DNA of 64,000 nt, taken from the NCBI GenBank assembly GCA_014529385.2, contig CM043947.1:120976891-121040890 (forward strand), given 5' to 3'. The position numbers and the translations under genes were made by a program. The notes under the pieces were generated by a model. The model worked only from the letters and a program-made list of their open reading frames with translations, did no database searches and was not told the origin of the DNA. The DNA is from Adiantum capillus-veneris (lineage: Eukaryota; Streptophyta; Polypodiopsida; Polypodiales; Pteridaceae). This document shows positions 21,088 through 31,924 of the stretch, piece after piece (position 1 is the stretch's first letter; the number at the start of each line of letters is the position of its first letter).

Positions 21088-23000
21088 GAAAATACTGCAC
21101 GAAGACAAAAGTCACTACTTTGACGCAGCTCATCGAGGTAGCAAACACTGGCAATGGTTTGCTCAAGGGAGAAGATTGTGAATTTAACACTGGCGTCAAG
21201 GCAGGATCAGGCAAGAAAAATTCAGCCAAGAAGCACGTTCCCAATGAGGCTCCTAAAGGGACTCAGGAGTCGGCCAACGCAGGGAAAGACAAAGCTACGG
21301 CTGAATCAGAAAAAGGACCAGCAAAGAAATGGAAAAGACGTTTTCCTCGCAAGTCAGAAGAGCAAAAGAAGGTCCTGAGGACAGAGAACAAATGCTTTAT
21401 ATGTGAGCAGCCTGGCCACATTGCTTACAACTGTCCTACAAAGAAAAGGCCAGCTGATTCTGAAGACAAGGAGGACAGGAAGGGAAAGAAGCCCATGGCT
21501 GGTCTAGTGCCAGATATGGTGGGCGACAAGCCAAATTCAGATGCAAGTGAGCTTTGCAGAGCATGGGGAAAGGTTAGGGATCAAACAGTGCTTATCTTCT
21601 TTGATCCAGGTGCCAAAGCCAACTTCATTTCCCCAGAATTGGCTTCAAAGTTGGGAATCAGACCTGAAGAGATGGGGTATACAGCAGAGGCAGGTTTGGC
21701 ATGTCCTGGCCATACAGAGGCTGTGACACCCATCATTGGAAAGTTGCGTCTACATATCCAGTCCTATGTAGATGCTGAAGAATTTTACATCATGCCACTG
21801 GACGGATGTGATGTGTTGTTAGGTATTCCTTGGTTGTTTCGTGTACAGGGAATCATGGATGCCTACAACAAAAAGATCACTGTACAGAGCAGGGGAAAGA
21901 CTCACATTCTGGATGTAAAGCTTAAAGGGGAGTCTATTCCTACTGTATCAGCTTCTGCTATTACTTCTGTAATGAAAAAGCATCTTTCTGCGTACTTGGT
22001 TTTTGCACGTGAAGTGTCAGATTGTGATGAATCAAATTTATCTGTGCTAGATAAAGAAAGGTCAATGTTTTTACAACAGTATAGTGACTGTTTTTCCGAT
22101 TCATTACCGTCTCAATTACCGCCAGAGAGACCCGAGGACCATGCGATAGATTTGGTGCCAGGCAGTAGCCCACCAAATAAGCCTCCGTACAGGGTTAGTG
22201 CGGCTCAGCAGAAAGAGATAATGGGCCAAGTACAGGAGCTGTTAGAAAAGGGGCTGATTCAGCCCAGTTCATCTCCATTCTGTTCTCCAGTGTTGTTGGT
22301 GCAGAAAAAGGATGGCTCATGGCGTATGTGCATCGACTACCGTGCACTGAACAAGAATACCATCAAGAATAGGTTCCCTATACCTAGAATTGATGATATT
22401 ATGGACAAATTAGAAGGAGCAGCTATGTTTAGCAGGATAGATCTAAAGAGTGGGTACCATCAGATCCGCATTAGATCAGAGGATGTGCACAAGACTGCTT
22501 TTAGAACGACGTTTGGCCTTTACGAATTTTTAGTGATGCCCTTTGGTCTCACAAATGCTCCTGCTACGTTCAATAGGATGATGGACAGAATTTTCCGTCC
22601 ACACCAGCAGTTTGTTGGTACATTCTTTGATGACATGATAGTCTACTCAAAGAATGAAGAGGAGCATAGGCATCACTTGGCCATTGTGTTCAAAGAGCTA
22701 CGCAGTCATAGGTTGCTCATCAATGCAAAGAAAAGTGAGTTTTTTCTGGAAGAGATTCACTTTCTGGGACACATTGTCTCAAAGGATGGTGTCAGAATGG
22801 ATCCTGCAAAAGTCGAAGCGATCAAGTCATGGCCAAATTTGAAGACGGTGCATGATGTCCGAAGCTTTTGGGACTATGCTCCTATTACAGAAGGTTTATC
22901 CGAAATTTCGCTGAGATTGCTTCACCTTTACATGCTCTTCAAAAGAAGGCAGTCACCTTTAGATGGACACAGAAAGAGATTTCAGCTTTTAATCTCTTAA
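21088..23000 (+). pseudogene. D nucleocapsid, protease and reverse transcriptase
   Basis: The frame 21066-23000 encodes, in order, the rest of Gag, a CCHC zinc knuckle (CFICEQPGHIAYNC, about 21392-21433), aspartic protease with FFDPGAKANF (about 21598-21627), a linker, and reverse transcriptase from about 22120: SPVLLVQKKDGSWRMCIDYRALN, GYHQIRI, LMPFGL-like [10 protein letters not shown], and the catalytic FFDD (22624-22635) in the place of the commoner YLDD. Protease and RT motifs are intact. At about 22868 a single-base change (RSFWDYAP for RSFLGLCSYYRRF) shifts the frame. Confidence 0.93.
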
Positions 23001-23270
23001 AGGAAAAGATGACTTCAGATCCAGTCATTGTGTTGCCAGATCTTAGGAAGTCATTTGTGGTCCAGTGTGATGCCTGCGGTAGTAGCATTGGTGCAGTGCT
23101 AATGCAAGATGGCAGGGTAGTAGCCTATGAGAGCAGAATTTTGCAAGGGCCAGAGATGACCATGCAGGTCTATGAGAAAGAGTTACTGGCTGTGATCATG
23201 CGCTCTTAAGTTGGAAACACTACCTGCTAGGTGCAGATTTCGTTGTCCAAACGGACCATCAGACCTTGCG
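22868..23270 (+). pseudogene. D connection region and RNase H
   Basis: The frame 22868-23209 encodes LCSYYRRFIRNFAEIASPLH, FRWTQKEISAFNLLKEKM, then RNase H start (VQCDACGSSIGAVLMQDG, VVAYESR, YEKELLAVI). At about 23196 one C is missing (ATCATGCGCTC for ATC-CAT-GCG), giving LLAVIMRS and a stop. The next frame picks up the rest ([24 protein letters not shown]) up to 23270. Catalytic Asp and Glu residues are present. Confidence 0.9.
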
Positions 23271-24897
23271 ATACTTCTTGACACAAACAAAGTTATCTGA
23301 GAAGCATATGCGATGGGCAAATATCTTGTCCATGTTCCATTTTCAGATTGTGCATGTGGAAGGCAAGAAGAACGTTGTGGCTGATGCCTTGTCAAGGAAG
23401 CCACAAATTTCAGCTGTGTCGATTCCTTATCATCATGAACTTGATGATATGAGAGAACAGTATGCAAATGATGAAGATTTTGCAAGGGTCTTCGAGCAAC
23501 TAATGGATGGACAACGTCATGAACACTATCTTCTTAAAGACGGGTTCATGATGATGCATGGCAGATTGTGTGTCACAAAGCCATTGCGACGCAAAGTTAT
23601 GGAAGAGAGTCATGTCCCACCGTATGCAGGGCATCGTGGTATCGATGCTACAGTTAAAGCGGTTGAGACATTCTTCTATTGGCCTACATTGAGAAGAGAT
23701 GTGGATGCCTTTGTGCGAGAATGCCTAATATGCCAAAAGGTCAAGTTTGACAGGCAAAAGGCACCAGGGTTATTGCAACCACTACCTATTCCAGATAAAC
23801 CATGGGAAAGTATTGCTATGGATTTTATCTTTGATCTTCCGAGAACGCAGACAGGAAATGATGGTATTTGGACCATTATTTGCAGATTCAGCAAACAGGC
23901 TCATTTTATTCCTGTCAGGAAGAAGATAAAGCCAGATCAGATGGCACGCTTGTTTATGAGCAATATTTTCAAGTATCATGGCATGCCACAGTCGATTATT
24001 AGCGACCGTGATCCACGCATGACTAGTTTGTTCTGGAAAGGCTTGTTTGAGAATATGGGTACCACGCTCAAATTCTCTTCGTCATTTCATCCTCAAACAG
24101 ATGGGCAGTCAGAAGAGGCAAATTCTACTGTCCTAGATCTGCTGAAGTGCTATGTGTCAGAGCATAAAGGAAAGTGGGAGCAGTATTTGTCATTGGTGGA
24201 GTATGCATACAATAATACAGTGCATTCATCAACTGGCAAGGCACCTTTTGAGATAGTTGAAGGTGGCAAGAAAGTTCCTCCCATACTGCATACAAAGGAC
24301 AAGATATTTGAAGCAGATAAGTATGTTCAAGACATGGATGAAATGTACAAGAAGGTCAAAGTGGCCTTAGAAAGGACTCAGGCAAAGCAAAAGAAAGCAG
24401 CTGATCGTCACCGTCGTGAAGTGGTATATTCACTTGGTGATTGGGTGCTTTTACGCTTTGAAAAGGCAAGGTTAAAGAAGATGAAGGGCAAGGAAAGACT
24501 GTTTCCAAAGCTCAGCATGCGTTACTATGGGCCTTTTCAAGTGTGCGACATAATCAGTGATGTTGCATATAGGCTGAAATTGCCTGACAGTTGGAAGATT
24601 CACAATGCGTTTCATGTGAGTCTTCTCAGACCCTATGTGGGTGATGTGCCAGAAGATATGCCAGCTGAAGATCAGCCGGAAGTCGAGGAACTTGACGAGA
24701 TCTTGGTCCCTGAACAGATTTTGGCACACAAAGAAAGGAAAGTGAAAGGCAAGGTTGCTAGGCGTTACTTGGTAAAGTTCAGAAACTATCCACCAATGGA
24801 TGCTAAGTGGATGGAAGAAGGTGAACTTGCAGAGTCACCAACTGTGTTATCACTTTACCTGGAAGCCTTCGATTTGCAACCTACCTTGACCCCTTGA
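23266..24897 (+). CDS. D RNase H tail, integrase and chromodomain
   Basis: An uninterrupted 543-codon frame. It starts in the RNase H tail (RYFLTQTKLSEKHMRWANIL, VADALSRKP). Integrase follows: H-H-C-C zinc region (HVPPYAGHRGID ... ECLICQ, about 23610-23745), D,D-35-E core (MDFIFDLPRT, SDRDPRM, then Glu in QSEEANST, about 23818-24123), a GPY/F-like motif (MRYYGPFQV, about 24517) and a C-terminal chromodomain (ARRYLVKFRNYPPMDAKWMEE, about 24760-24830). It would insert the cDNA in the nucleus, the chromodomain reading chromatin marks. This is the best preserved integrase in the window. As part of a broken polyprotein it lacks its own natural start. Confidence 0.95.
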   Translation: MRYFLTQTKLSEKHMRWANILSMFHFQIVHVEGKKNVVADALSRKPQISAVSIPYHHELDDMREQYANDEDFARVFEQLMDGQRHEHYLLKDGFMMMHGRLCVTKPLRRKVMEESHVPPYAGHRGIDATVKAVETFFYWPTLRRDVDAFVRECLICQKVKFDRQKAPGLLQPLPIPDKPWESIAMDFIFDLPRTQTGNDGIWTIICRFSKQAHFIPVRKKIKPDQMARLFMSNIFKYHGMPQSIISDRDPRMTSLFWKGLFENMGTTLKFSSSFHPQTDGQSEEANSTVLDLLKCYVSEHKGKWEQYLSLVEYAYNNTVHSSTGKAPFEIVEGGKKVPPILHTKDKIFEADKYVQDMDEMYKKVKVALERTQAKQKKAADRHRREVVYSLGDWVLLRFEKARLKKMKGKERLFPKLSMRYYGPFQVCDIISDVAYRLKLPDSWKIHNAFHVSLLRPYVGDVPEDMPAEDQPEVEELDEILVPEQILAHKERKVKGKVARRYLVKFRNYPPMDAKWMEEGELAESPTVLSLYLEAFDLQPTLTP

Positions 24898-25456
24898 GTT
24901 TCAAAGCTAAGTGGATTGTCAGTGTGGCAATGGCTTCTGAAACAAATGATGTACATGGTATTTAACGTGAGCTCAAATCAAATACCTGTTACATGAATGT
25001 TAGAGCTGTACAGATTGTCAGTTTGGCAATTGCTCTTATGGAATGTCCAAAAGTTTGATTAGTGCTATAGAAGTGAGTATTTCTTGTCAGTTTGTCAAGA
25101 ATACAGTGATTGCTTCTATTGAAGAGTACATGTGTAACTGCATTCTTAAACTGTCGGTTTGGGTATGCTCGAAAGTGTTACAGGATCCAACGTGTACTAT
25201 AAGACAGTGGCAAAATGTGCAGCTACCATTTTGTCATTGGAAAGTTAGTGACTCAAAGCAATGGCAGAGTGCGAAGCTACCACTATGTCATTGGGACAGG
25301 GTTCACACGCAGGCAATACATGAGTCGACGAGGTGTTGAATACACCAGGGTTGACAATGAGCATGTATGTGTCGTATATGTGTTGACAGGTGTTGAATAC
25401 ATCAGTGTTGACAGTAAGCATGTACGATATAGATGCAAACGAGGACGTTTGAGATT
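24898..25456 (+). other. Repetitive 3' untranslated region of element D
   Basis: About 560 bases made of short degenerate duplications. 'gattgtcagtttggcaattgct'-type units occur near 24915, 25010 and 25085; a ~55-base pair lies at 25205-25310 ('agctaccattttgtcattgg', 'agctaccactatgtcattgg'); another ~53-base pair lies at 25332-25435 ('gtgttgaatacaccagggttgaca', 'gtgttgaatacatcagtgttgaca'). The frames in it are not genes. Confidence 0.75.
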
Positions 25457-25470
25457 TCAAGAGGGGGGTA
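25457..25470 (+). other. Polypurine tract of element D
   Basis: CAAGAGGGGGGTA directly before the 3' LTR start TGTCACC. The same core is found in elements C and L. Confidence 0.9.
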
Positions 25471-26947
25471 TGTCACCAGTGTGTGACTACTATCTATCCT
25501 TTTTGTTGATTTCTTTCTTATTATCTATTTACTTTCACTTTTTGGAAACACCCCTCGGGAAATCTAACTGCCCTGCATTGCATAGCTAGTGTGGAACTGT
25601 CCAGAGGGAGTCCGGGCCTGAGGGCAAGAGAGCACTAAGGTTGGACAAGGACTATGGTTAGCCAAGTGGGGTCATTGACTAGCCAAAGTGGAATCCTTTG
25701 CTACAGAGGCTACATTTCAGTTCTGGATGTGGCCGCAGTGTACAAAGAGGGTCGGATGACCTAGAAAGATACAATGGCAGCATCTCCTAAAATTTAGGGA
25801 ACTGCTATTTTGGGACCTGAAAATGTCTTCGCGTCATTACGTGCAGTTTGACATGGGGATCATTTTGTTACTCTGTGGCCAAGTCAACAGAGGCTGCAGG
25901 TGAGATATTTTTAGACCCGAGGGTCTAAAGCGGGAAAATGCACAAATGAGTGACACTTGGCACTTTGAGGCCAGTTTACTACTTATAGAGAAGGCAAAAA
26001 CGTGATTTATAGTTGGGAGGCTCATTTTGCAAGTCTCTGTCACAGGTTAAGAGCTATGGAGTGCTTGCTTTCCCTCTTATGCACAGTGCGGTGCCAGGAG
26101 TGATGCCCTGCACGCTACGCACTGCCCTCTCTCTCCCCTTTGGCAGTATGTTATGCCCCTCTAGTGGGCTCTTCATTTGACCAATGTACAGTTGTGTGGG
26201 TTCATGCGCGATTGCCGAGGCAAGAGCCTCTTGCACAGGTACTGGATTAGCTAGCGGCTAATCCCCCCGCAGGTACAGGTGAATTCGGAGAGGTTTCACG
26301 CCAGAAATCTCGTCCGATTCAAAGGGCAAGTAGCCCTACAGGTGCGGGAGCTCGAGGACTTGCTAGGGATGCGACCGGCACGCGAAACGGAGCCCGAAAC
26401 AGTGAATTACAGCCTGCTGTGTATTTTTGCAGGTTTAGGGTTTTGGCCCTAAACGGACCCTAATACCCCCAGGAGGTTCGGGGACGCAAGGGAACCGCTG
26501 TACAGGCGATCTGGCGCATTTTCAGGGCTGAAAACAGAGAATTCAGCGTGCTGCAGATTCTCGCCAGGTTTTGCAAAGTGCCCGTATGCTTCGGGAAAGT
26601 CGGTCAATGCGTGGGAATACTGACCGTGAAGGGTTCTAGTACAGTTATGCTGCCGAAATCGGGCTGGAACAGTGGAAATTCAGCCGAGTTTGTGCGGGGC
26701 AGCTTGTAGGAACCACAGCGTTTATTCCCTCTTTTGAATAATAAAGAAATACCGAAAGGGGCGCCTAAGTTAGGGGCCAATCTGGTGTCCGTCTACTTAT
26801 ACAGGTGCAATCTAGCAGCCTGTATCCCTCTCCCCTTTGTTGTGTCTTGAAAGTACAGGTAAAATAGACGACTAATAATGGGTGAAAGCTAAATCAAGGT
26901 TTAAAGTAAAGTCTACCGCCCTTTTTGGATTGAACAGGCCGGTTTCA
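25471..26947 (+). repeat. 3' LTR of element D
   Basis: 1477 bp. Differences seen by eye from the 5' LTR: cgtcccg/cgtccg, aaaggcaag/aaagggcaag, aggggacc/agggaacc, gcgtcgg/gcttcgg, gtcagtc/gtcggtc, atcggctg/atcgggctg, gtttgcgg/gtttgtgcgg, aacaataa/aataataa, ctcatac/cttatac. This is roughly 99.3 % identity, hence a recent insertion. Confidence 0.95.
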
Positions 26948-26952
26948 CATGC

Positions 26953-28449
26953 CTCTGATGCTGCAACATATTCAGCCTCTGTAGTAGACTGAGGAACACA
27001 ATCTTGTAATCTAGAACGCCCTGATACTGCTCCACTAGCCAATGTAAAGACATACCCTGACGTAGACCTTCGGTTGTCTAAGTCACCTGCATAATCTAAG
27101 TCTGTAAAACCCTTTACACTTAGCTCCTGACTCCCATAGCATATACGCATACTCTTTGTAGCTTTCAGGTATCTCAATATTCCTTTCACTGCCTCCCAAT
27201 GTTTCTTGCCTGGGTTTGACATGTATCGACTTACTACTCCCACTACAAATGCAATGTCTGGGCGAGTAGCAATCATTGCATACATCAAACTACCCACTGC
27301 AAACGCATATGGAATCTTATCCATTTCAGCCTGTTCTTCCTCAGACACAGGACAATCTTGTTTGCTAAGTTTCACATATGGTGGCAATGGAACACTCAGT
27401 GCCTTTCCCTTCTCCATATTGAAACGTTGCAAAACCTTGTCAATATACTCTGTTTGAGATAACCAAATCAACTTCTTTGATCTGTCTCTCTCGATGCGCA
27501 TACCAAGTATATGACTTGCCTCACCCATGTCTTTCATGTCAAACGATTTTTCCATCTTTGACTTCAAAGCTGAAATTTCTTCCAAGTGCTTGCCAGCAAT
27601 CAACATGTCATCCACATACAAAATAAGGATCAGCCAACTACCATCCTTAGCCTTCTTTGTATATAGACAGTGATCGAACTCACTACGTTTGTAGCCTTGA
27701 GAAAGCACAAACTTGTGGAATTTATGGTACCATGCCCTCGGTGATCGTTTTAAGCCATAAAGACTCTTTAACAACTGGCATACACAATCTTCCTTGCCTT
27801 TCTCAACAAACCCTTCTGGCTGCTGCATGTAAATTTCCACATCTAAATCACCATGCAAGAACGCTCTCTTGACATCCATTTGGTGCAACACCAAATCTAA
27901 TATGGCAACCAATGCAAGAAAGCATCTCAATGTAGTCATTTTGACCACCGGAGAGAAGACTTCATCAAAGTCAATGCCTTGTTCTTGCTTAAAGCCCTTG
28001 GCAACAAGCCTTGCTTTGTACTTTGGCTGACTATCATGAGCGGTGATCTTATATCTGTAAACCCATTTACAAGGAAGAACCTTTTTGCCGTGCGGTAATT
28101 TAACTAGCTTCCATGTCTGGTTTTTATGCAGAGCTGTCATCTCTGACTGCATGGCCAATTGCCAATTCCCGGAGTCCTTCATTAGCACTGCTTCCTTGTA
28201 ACATGAAGGCTCATTGCAATCAGTCAACATGACATAATTCATAGATGGAACTACGAGGTCGCGTGACACGTCCAGATCTACGCACAATAGGTGGCTCAAG
28301 CTCAGCCACAACCTGTGGTTCCACTCTATCCTGTCCTTGCTCCTCTTGAGCCCTGACATTTTGTCTTTCACGTGCAGGTCCATCTTCTTGGAAGACAACT
28401 CTTCTAATCTCCTCAACCCTCTCTGGTTTAGAATGATATTTGGATTCAT
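26953..28449 (-). pseudogene. Copia G reverse transcriptase and RNase H, 5' part
   Basis: The long minus-strand frame is open from 28449 to the D insertion. Reverse transcriptase: WQLAMQSEMTALHKNQTW, KWVYRYKITA, RLVAKGFKQEQGIDF, FSPVVKM, HQMDVKRAFLHGDL, QLLKSLYGLKRSPRAW and the catalytic YVDDMLIAG near 27610. RNase H: TDLDYAGDLDNRRSTSGYVF and STTEAEYVAASEA, where the D LTR begins. ASGAVSGRSRLQ replaces the usual SWKSK-type stretch, so one aromatic residue is changed. The first ~60 codons of this frame (MNPNIILN...) are out of frame with the real protein, whose upstream part is in the 28669-28220 frame. Confidence 0.92.
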
Positions 28450-28669
28450 TCAAGTGAACATCATTGCTGCGGACAACCTTTCTGGATTCGGGATCCCAAA
28501 GTCTGTACCCCATCTCACCAGAATTACCATAGCCTAGAAAGATGCACTTTCTACTCTTTGGCTCAAGTTTGTTCCTAAATTCCTTTGGAACGTGAGTATA
28601 TGCCTCACAGCCAAAGACTCTAAGATGCTTGTATGAGGGCATTTTGCCTGACCATACCATCTCTGGCAC
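28220..28669 (-). pseudogene. Copia G integrase C-terminus and linker to RT
   Basis: Encodes SYKHLRVFGCEAYTHVPKEFR and KCIFLGYGNSGEMGYRLWDP, the conserved copia block after the integrase core, then the acidic linker and RRSGRVTRPRSS that leads to reverse transcriptase. The frame shifts near 28220-28260 to that of the RT. Two stops lie between this piece and the integrase core (28670-28680). Confidence 0.88.
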
Positions 28670-28678
28670 TCAATCCTT

Positions 28679-29101
28679 CTACAAAACCTTGCTAGGAGAT
28701 CTATTTACAAGATGAACAGTTGTTGATACAGCTTCAGCCCAAAACCCATTTGACAGTTGTGCATTAGACAACATACTTCTGACCTTCTCTTGTATGGTCC
28801 TATTCATCCTCTCAGCAACACCATTTTGAGGAGGATTGTAAGGAGCAGTAAGTTCACGTTTTATACCTATTGACTCACAAAAGTCCTGAAAGGCCTTTGA
28901 AACATACTCTCCATCATTGTCAGTGCGTAAGCATTTAAGCTTCTTGCCACTCTGATTCTCCACAAGTGTCACAAACGTTTTGAAAACACTGAACGCTTCA
29001 TCCTTGTGCTTGAGAAAGTAAACCCATACTTTCCTTGAGTAATCATCTATAAATGTCATAAAGTAAGAAGCTCCCCCTAGAGATAGGTTAGGCATAGGTC
29101 C
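28679..29101 (-). pseudogene. Copia G integrase catalytic core
   Basis: Encodes FMTFIDDYSRKVWVYFLKHK (first catalytic Asp), LRTDNDGEYVSKAF (second Asp) and NGVAERMNRTIQEKVRSM (catalytic Glu). The triad is complete. A TGA at 29099-29101 separates it from the upstream GAG-pre-integrase region in the same frame (HSDL, stop, GPM), where a Cys codon is usual. Confidence 0.9.
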
Positions 29102-30259
29102 TCACAAATCACTATGAACAAGTGCCAACCGTGTATCTCTTCTACTGCATCTATGCTTATGTGGCTGCTGTGTTTGCTTACCATACAGACAATGTTCACA
29201 GAATTCAAAATCATTAAATGAAAATCCAAGCAAATAGCCAGAACGAGACAAGATTTCCATTCCCTTCTTGGACATATATCCTAACCGGCTATGCCACAAA
29301 GAAACGGTTGGCTGCTCGGTTACATTGATTACATTTTTAGAGACATTTGATACATAAATCATGTAAAGTCCTCCAGACTTTACTCCATGTGCTACTGTCA
29401 TAGAACCCTTGGATATCTTCCACATGTTCTGTCCAAAAGTGGTGACGTAGCCAGCATCATCAAGTGAACCTGTGCTGATCAAACTCTTTGTAATTGCGGG
29501 AACATGTCTCACATTCTTCAGCGTGAAAGAAGAGCCATTCTGAAACTTCAATTGAACATTTCCAACACCTAAGATCTCACATGTCTGCCCATTTCCTAGC
29601 CAAACATGATCTCTAGTGGTCACATAAGAGGTAAACCACTCCTTGTTTGGAGACACATGAAGTGATGCCCCTGAGTCTATAATCCAGTCACTCAGTGCAT
29701 TTCCATCAAATGCTGTAAGAAGAGCCGAGTCCATTGTATTCTTGAAGAAGTATATGTCTCCTGACACTAGACTGTCATCCTCTGCAACAGTGTTTGTCAC
29801 ATTTATTTCTTGAATCTTCACTGAGGACTTGTTCTTCTCACCATGGTCTTCAGCTTTCTCTTTGCCTTTTTCTGCTTTCCATTCTTTGCAGTCTCTTTTC
29901 ATGTGACCCTTCTTGCCACAATGGTAGCATTCTATGTCACTCTTGCCTTTAGCACTGCCGGACTTGCTACGAGACTGATTCCTCTTTCCACCTTTGTACT
30001 TTTCTTTGGTCCTTCCCCTGACAACTAAGGTTGTTCCTTTGCCTTTGTCCATTGTCTTTCTACTGGTTTCTTCAGTAAGCACACTTCCTTCTACACTTGC
30101 TATGTTCAAACCATCTGGAGGTGCAGAATTACTCAAAGCTGTGCGAAAAGTGTCCCAACTTTCCGACAATGTGATCAACAAGAACATAGCTCTAACAAGT
30201 TCATCAAACTTGACACCTTGAGCTGACAACTGACTATAGATTGTGTTGAATTCATTCAA
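29102..30259 (-). pseudogene. Copia G: Gag C-part, zinc knuckle, protease, GAG-pre-integrase
   Basis: 385 codons open. N-terminal part continues the copia Gag (FNTIYSQLSAQGVKFDEL, LLITLSESWDTFRTAL). CCHC knuckle CYHCGKKGHMKRDC at about 29925-29885. Aspartic protease DWIIDSGASLHVSPN at about 29690-29645, with the intact DSG triad. The GAG-pre-integrase zinc region (WHSRLGYMSKKGMEIL ... CEHCLYGKQ) is at about 29300-29170. It ends at an in-frame TGA. Confidence 0.92.
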
Positions 30260-30630
30260 TGATTGGACATAGGTGTCCCTTCTTTCATCTTCAAGTCAAC
30301 AAGCTTCTTAAGCCAGTATACCTGTGAAGCTGCACTCTGCTTCTCATAAAGATCACTCAGCTTTAACCATGCTTGATAAGCCGACATCTCGTCTGCTACA
30401 TTGAAGTAAACGCTTTCTGCCAAAGTCAGCATAATGGTAGAAAGTGCCAATTCATCCATTTCGCTCCATTCATCTTCGTCCATATCTTCTGGTTTTATCC
30501 CCTTCAGCTTTATAAGTTTTATCTGCTTCTTTTGTACCAACACGTGCCAAATCTGCTTCTTCCACAATGGGAAATTGGTTCCATCCAGCTTCTTGATATT
30601 GTAAAGAGCAGTGTCCTGTGATCCATCCAT
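30256..30630 (-). pseudogene. Copia G Gag N-terminus
   Basis: Starts at ATG 30630 (MDGSQDTALYNIKKLDGTNFPLWKKQI), typical of Tnt1/Tork-type copia Gag with the conserved LDGTNF..W motif. It continues with AYQAWLKLSDLYEKQS and LKKLVDLKMKEGT. A frameshift near 30270 (EGTPMSNH then stop; the correct reading continues with VQSLNEFN) separates it from the rest of Gag. Confidence 0.9.
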
Positions 30631-31713
30631 AGCTACGCTTCACAGTAGTTTACTTTCGTGGGAAAAGTTCGGCAGAGTTTCCCCTGTAAACTGACCTCTG
30701 AACCAATATCAACCTGTCAAATGAACCAAGAAAGCTTCAAATTCTGCATAAATTTTGACAGAGTCTCCTTTGTAAAATGGCTCTGGTGTACTAAAAACAG
30801 ACCAAAAAACAGCTCAAAAAACATTGTCTCTCTGACACTGTAAGCTGCGGGTAAACCTGTCCTGCACCTGTACTATCTCTGACTGTCCTGTCACTGTCCG
30901 GTAAGCATAGACTGCGCAATGCCTCAACGGCAGTAAAGCAAAGATGCAATCCCAACTGTCTAACTCACAGTCAATACATCCTAGCTGCCTATCTAAGGAT
31001 GCTCGAGGGATCGCTCCAAGACCTGTATCACCGAAAGGATCTCAACATTCGAGAATCCCCCAGCTCAATAAAACCTCACTCGACCCTCAACAAAGGCTGC
31101 AGTAAATCTGACAGTACATAGACTTCCCACAAAGTCATACATCCACAAATTTCCCACTGTATGTTGTAACCGCTGCGGCGGTTGTTTGCTGCGTGACTCA
31201 CAGCCAGCAAACCCTCAACAAACATACATCATCTCTGACAATACATCCCATGTGGAAGTACCTGCAATGTCAGGATGAAATCTGGAATATCAAGCAGCAA
31301 ACACAAGCTACCTGATGAACTAGTGGATGTCGCCTACAATCTGTGTGTAGATGCGCCCGTGTTGTATGTGACACGCCTCCAAGAACTGTGAGCCGTCCTT
31401 CGATGTGTAGACAGCCACAAATCAACACTCTGGGAGTATCGATATCCTCAGCACCTGCAGTCGTAGGCCGAAAAACCCCAAATTTGCAGAGTCGGATCTG
31501 CACCCGTCGAGATCACGTAGTCGAAAATGGCCTGCGCAGACATTTGTCGAAGCCGAACGGTGGCCGAGATAACCTCAGAATGAAATTCTGACAACACCAA
31601 GCCCTTCGGGCTTGCCCACGAGATTTGGGGCCGTGTCTTCGCCTGTCAAATTTCACTCCAATCTGAGCTGGTGACTCTAGCCTCTTGCAGTGCTGCCCCG
31701 AGCCTCGATCTGA
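30631..31713 (-). other. Leader of copia element G
   Basis: About 1.08 kb between the primer-binding site and Gag. No frame with recognisable content. Includes a GC-rich inverted stretch near 31170-31195 ('aaccgctgcggcggtt') that could form a hairpin. The length is ordinary for a copia leader on the long side. Confidence 0.7.
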
Positions 31714-31725
31714 GCTCTGATACCA
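31714..31725 (-). other. Primer-binding site of copia element G
   Basis: The minus strand reads TGGTATCAGAGC, an exact initiator-Met tRNA complement, two bases after the 5' LTR terminus CA. Confidence 0.9.
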
Positions 31726-31727
31726 GT

Positions 31728-31919
31728 TGAAGGAGTACGAGCGGAAGTGCGACACGAGAGAGAGTGCGAGAAGAAGAGCACGACGATATGGTGAACTCGC
31801 TCTATTGTAATGTGTAGAGCATAGTGAGTTCTTATTAGGTTTTTACAAAAGAATATGTGTACATACCTGGCGGCCCGCCCACTTACCTGGGCAAGCACAT
31901 TAGGCTTTATACCCCAACA
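31728..31919 (-). repeat. 5' LTR of copia element G
   Basis: 192 bp, TGTTGGGGTATAAAGC ... CTCCTTCA on the minus strand. Pairs with 17699-17873. It is flanked by target duplication TTCAG at 31920-31924. Confidence 0.92.
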
Positions 31920-31924
31920 TTCAG

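Larger units (their letters stand above)
18258..26947 (+). mobile_element. Element D: young, nearly complete Ty3/gypsy chromovirus, innermost of the nest
   Basis: Target duplication CATGC (18253-18257 and 26948-26952). 5' LTR 18258-19731 (1474 bp), primer-binding site 19732-19748, gag-pol about 19840-24897, polypurine tract 25457-25470, 3' LTR 25471-26947 (1477 bp). The LTRs differ at about ten visible positions. All domains are present, with chromodomain. Three single-base frameshifts in gag-pol plus one in the Gag linker mean this copy is probably not autonomous now. It sits in copia element G in the opposite orientation. Confidence 0.95.
17699..31919 (-). mobile_element. Element G: Ty1/copia retrotransposon inserted in the B 3' LTR
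   Basis: Target duplication TTCAG (17694-17698 and 31920-31924). Short LTRs: 5' LTR 31728-31919 (192 bp) and 3' LTR 17699-17873 (175 bp). The initiator-Met primer-binding site is at 31714-31725 and the polypurine tract at 17874-17884. Domain order is Gag, protease, integrase, reverse transcriptase, RNase H, the copia order. Gag and zinc knuckle resemble the Tnt1/Tork type. Gypsy element D is inserted in the RNase H region in the opposite orientation. Confidence 0.93.
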
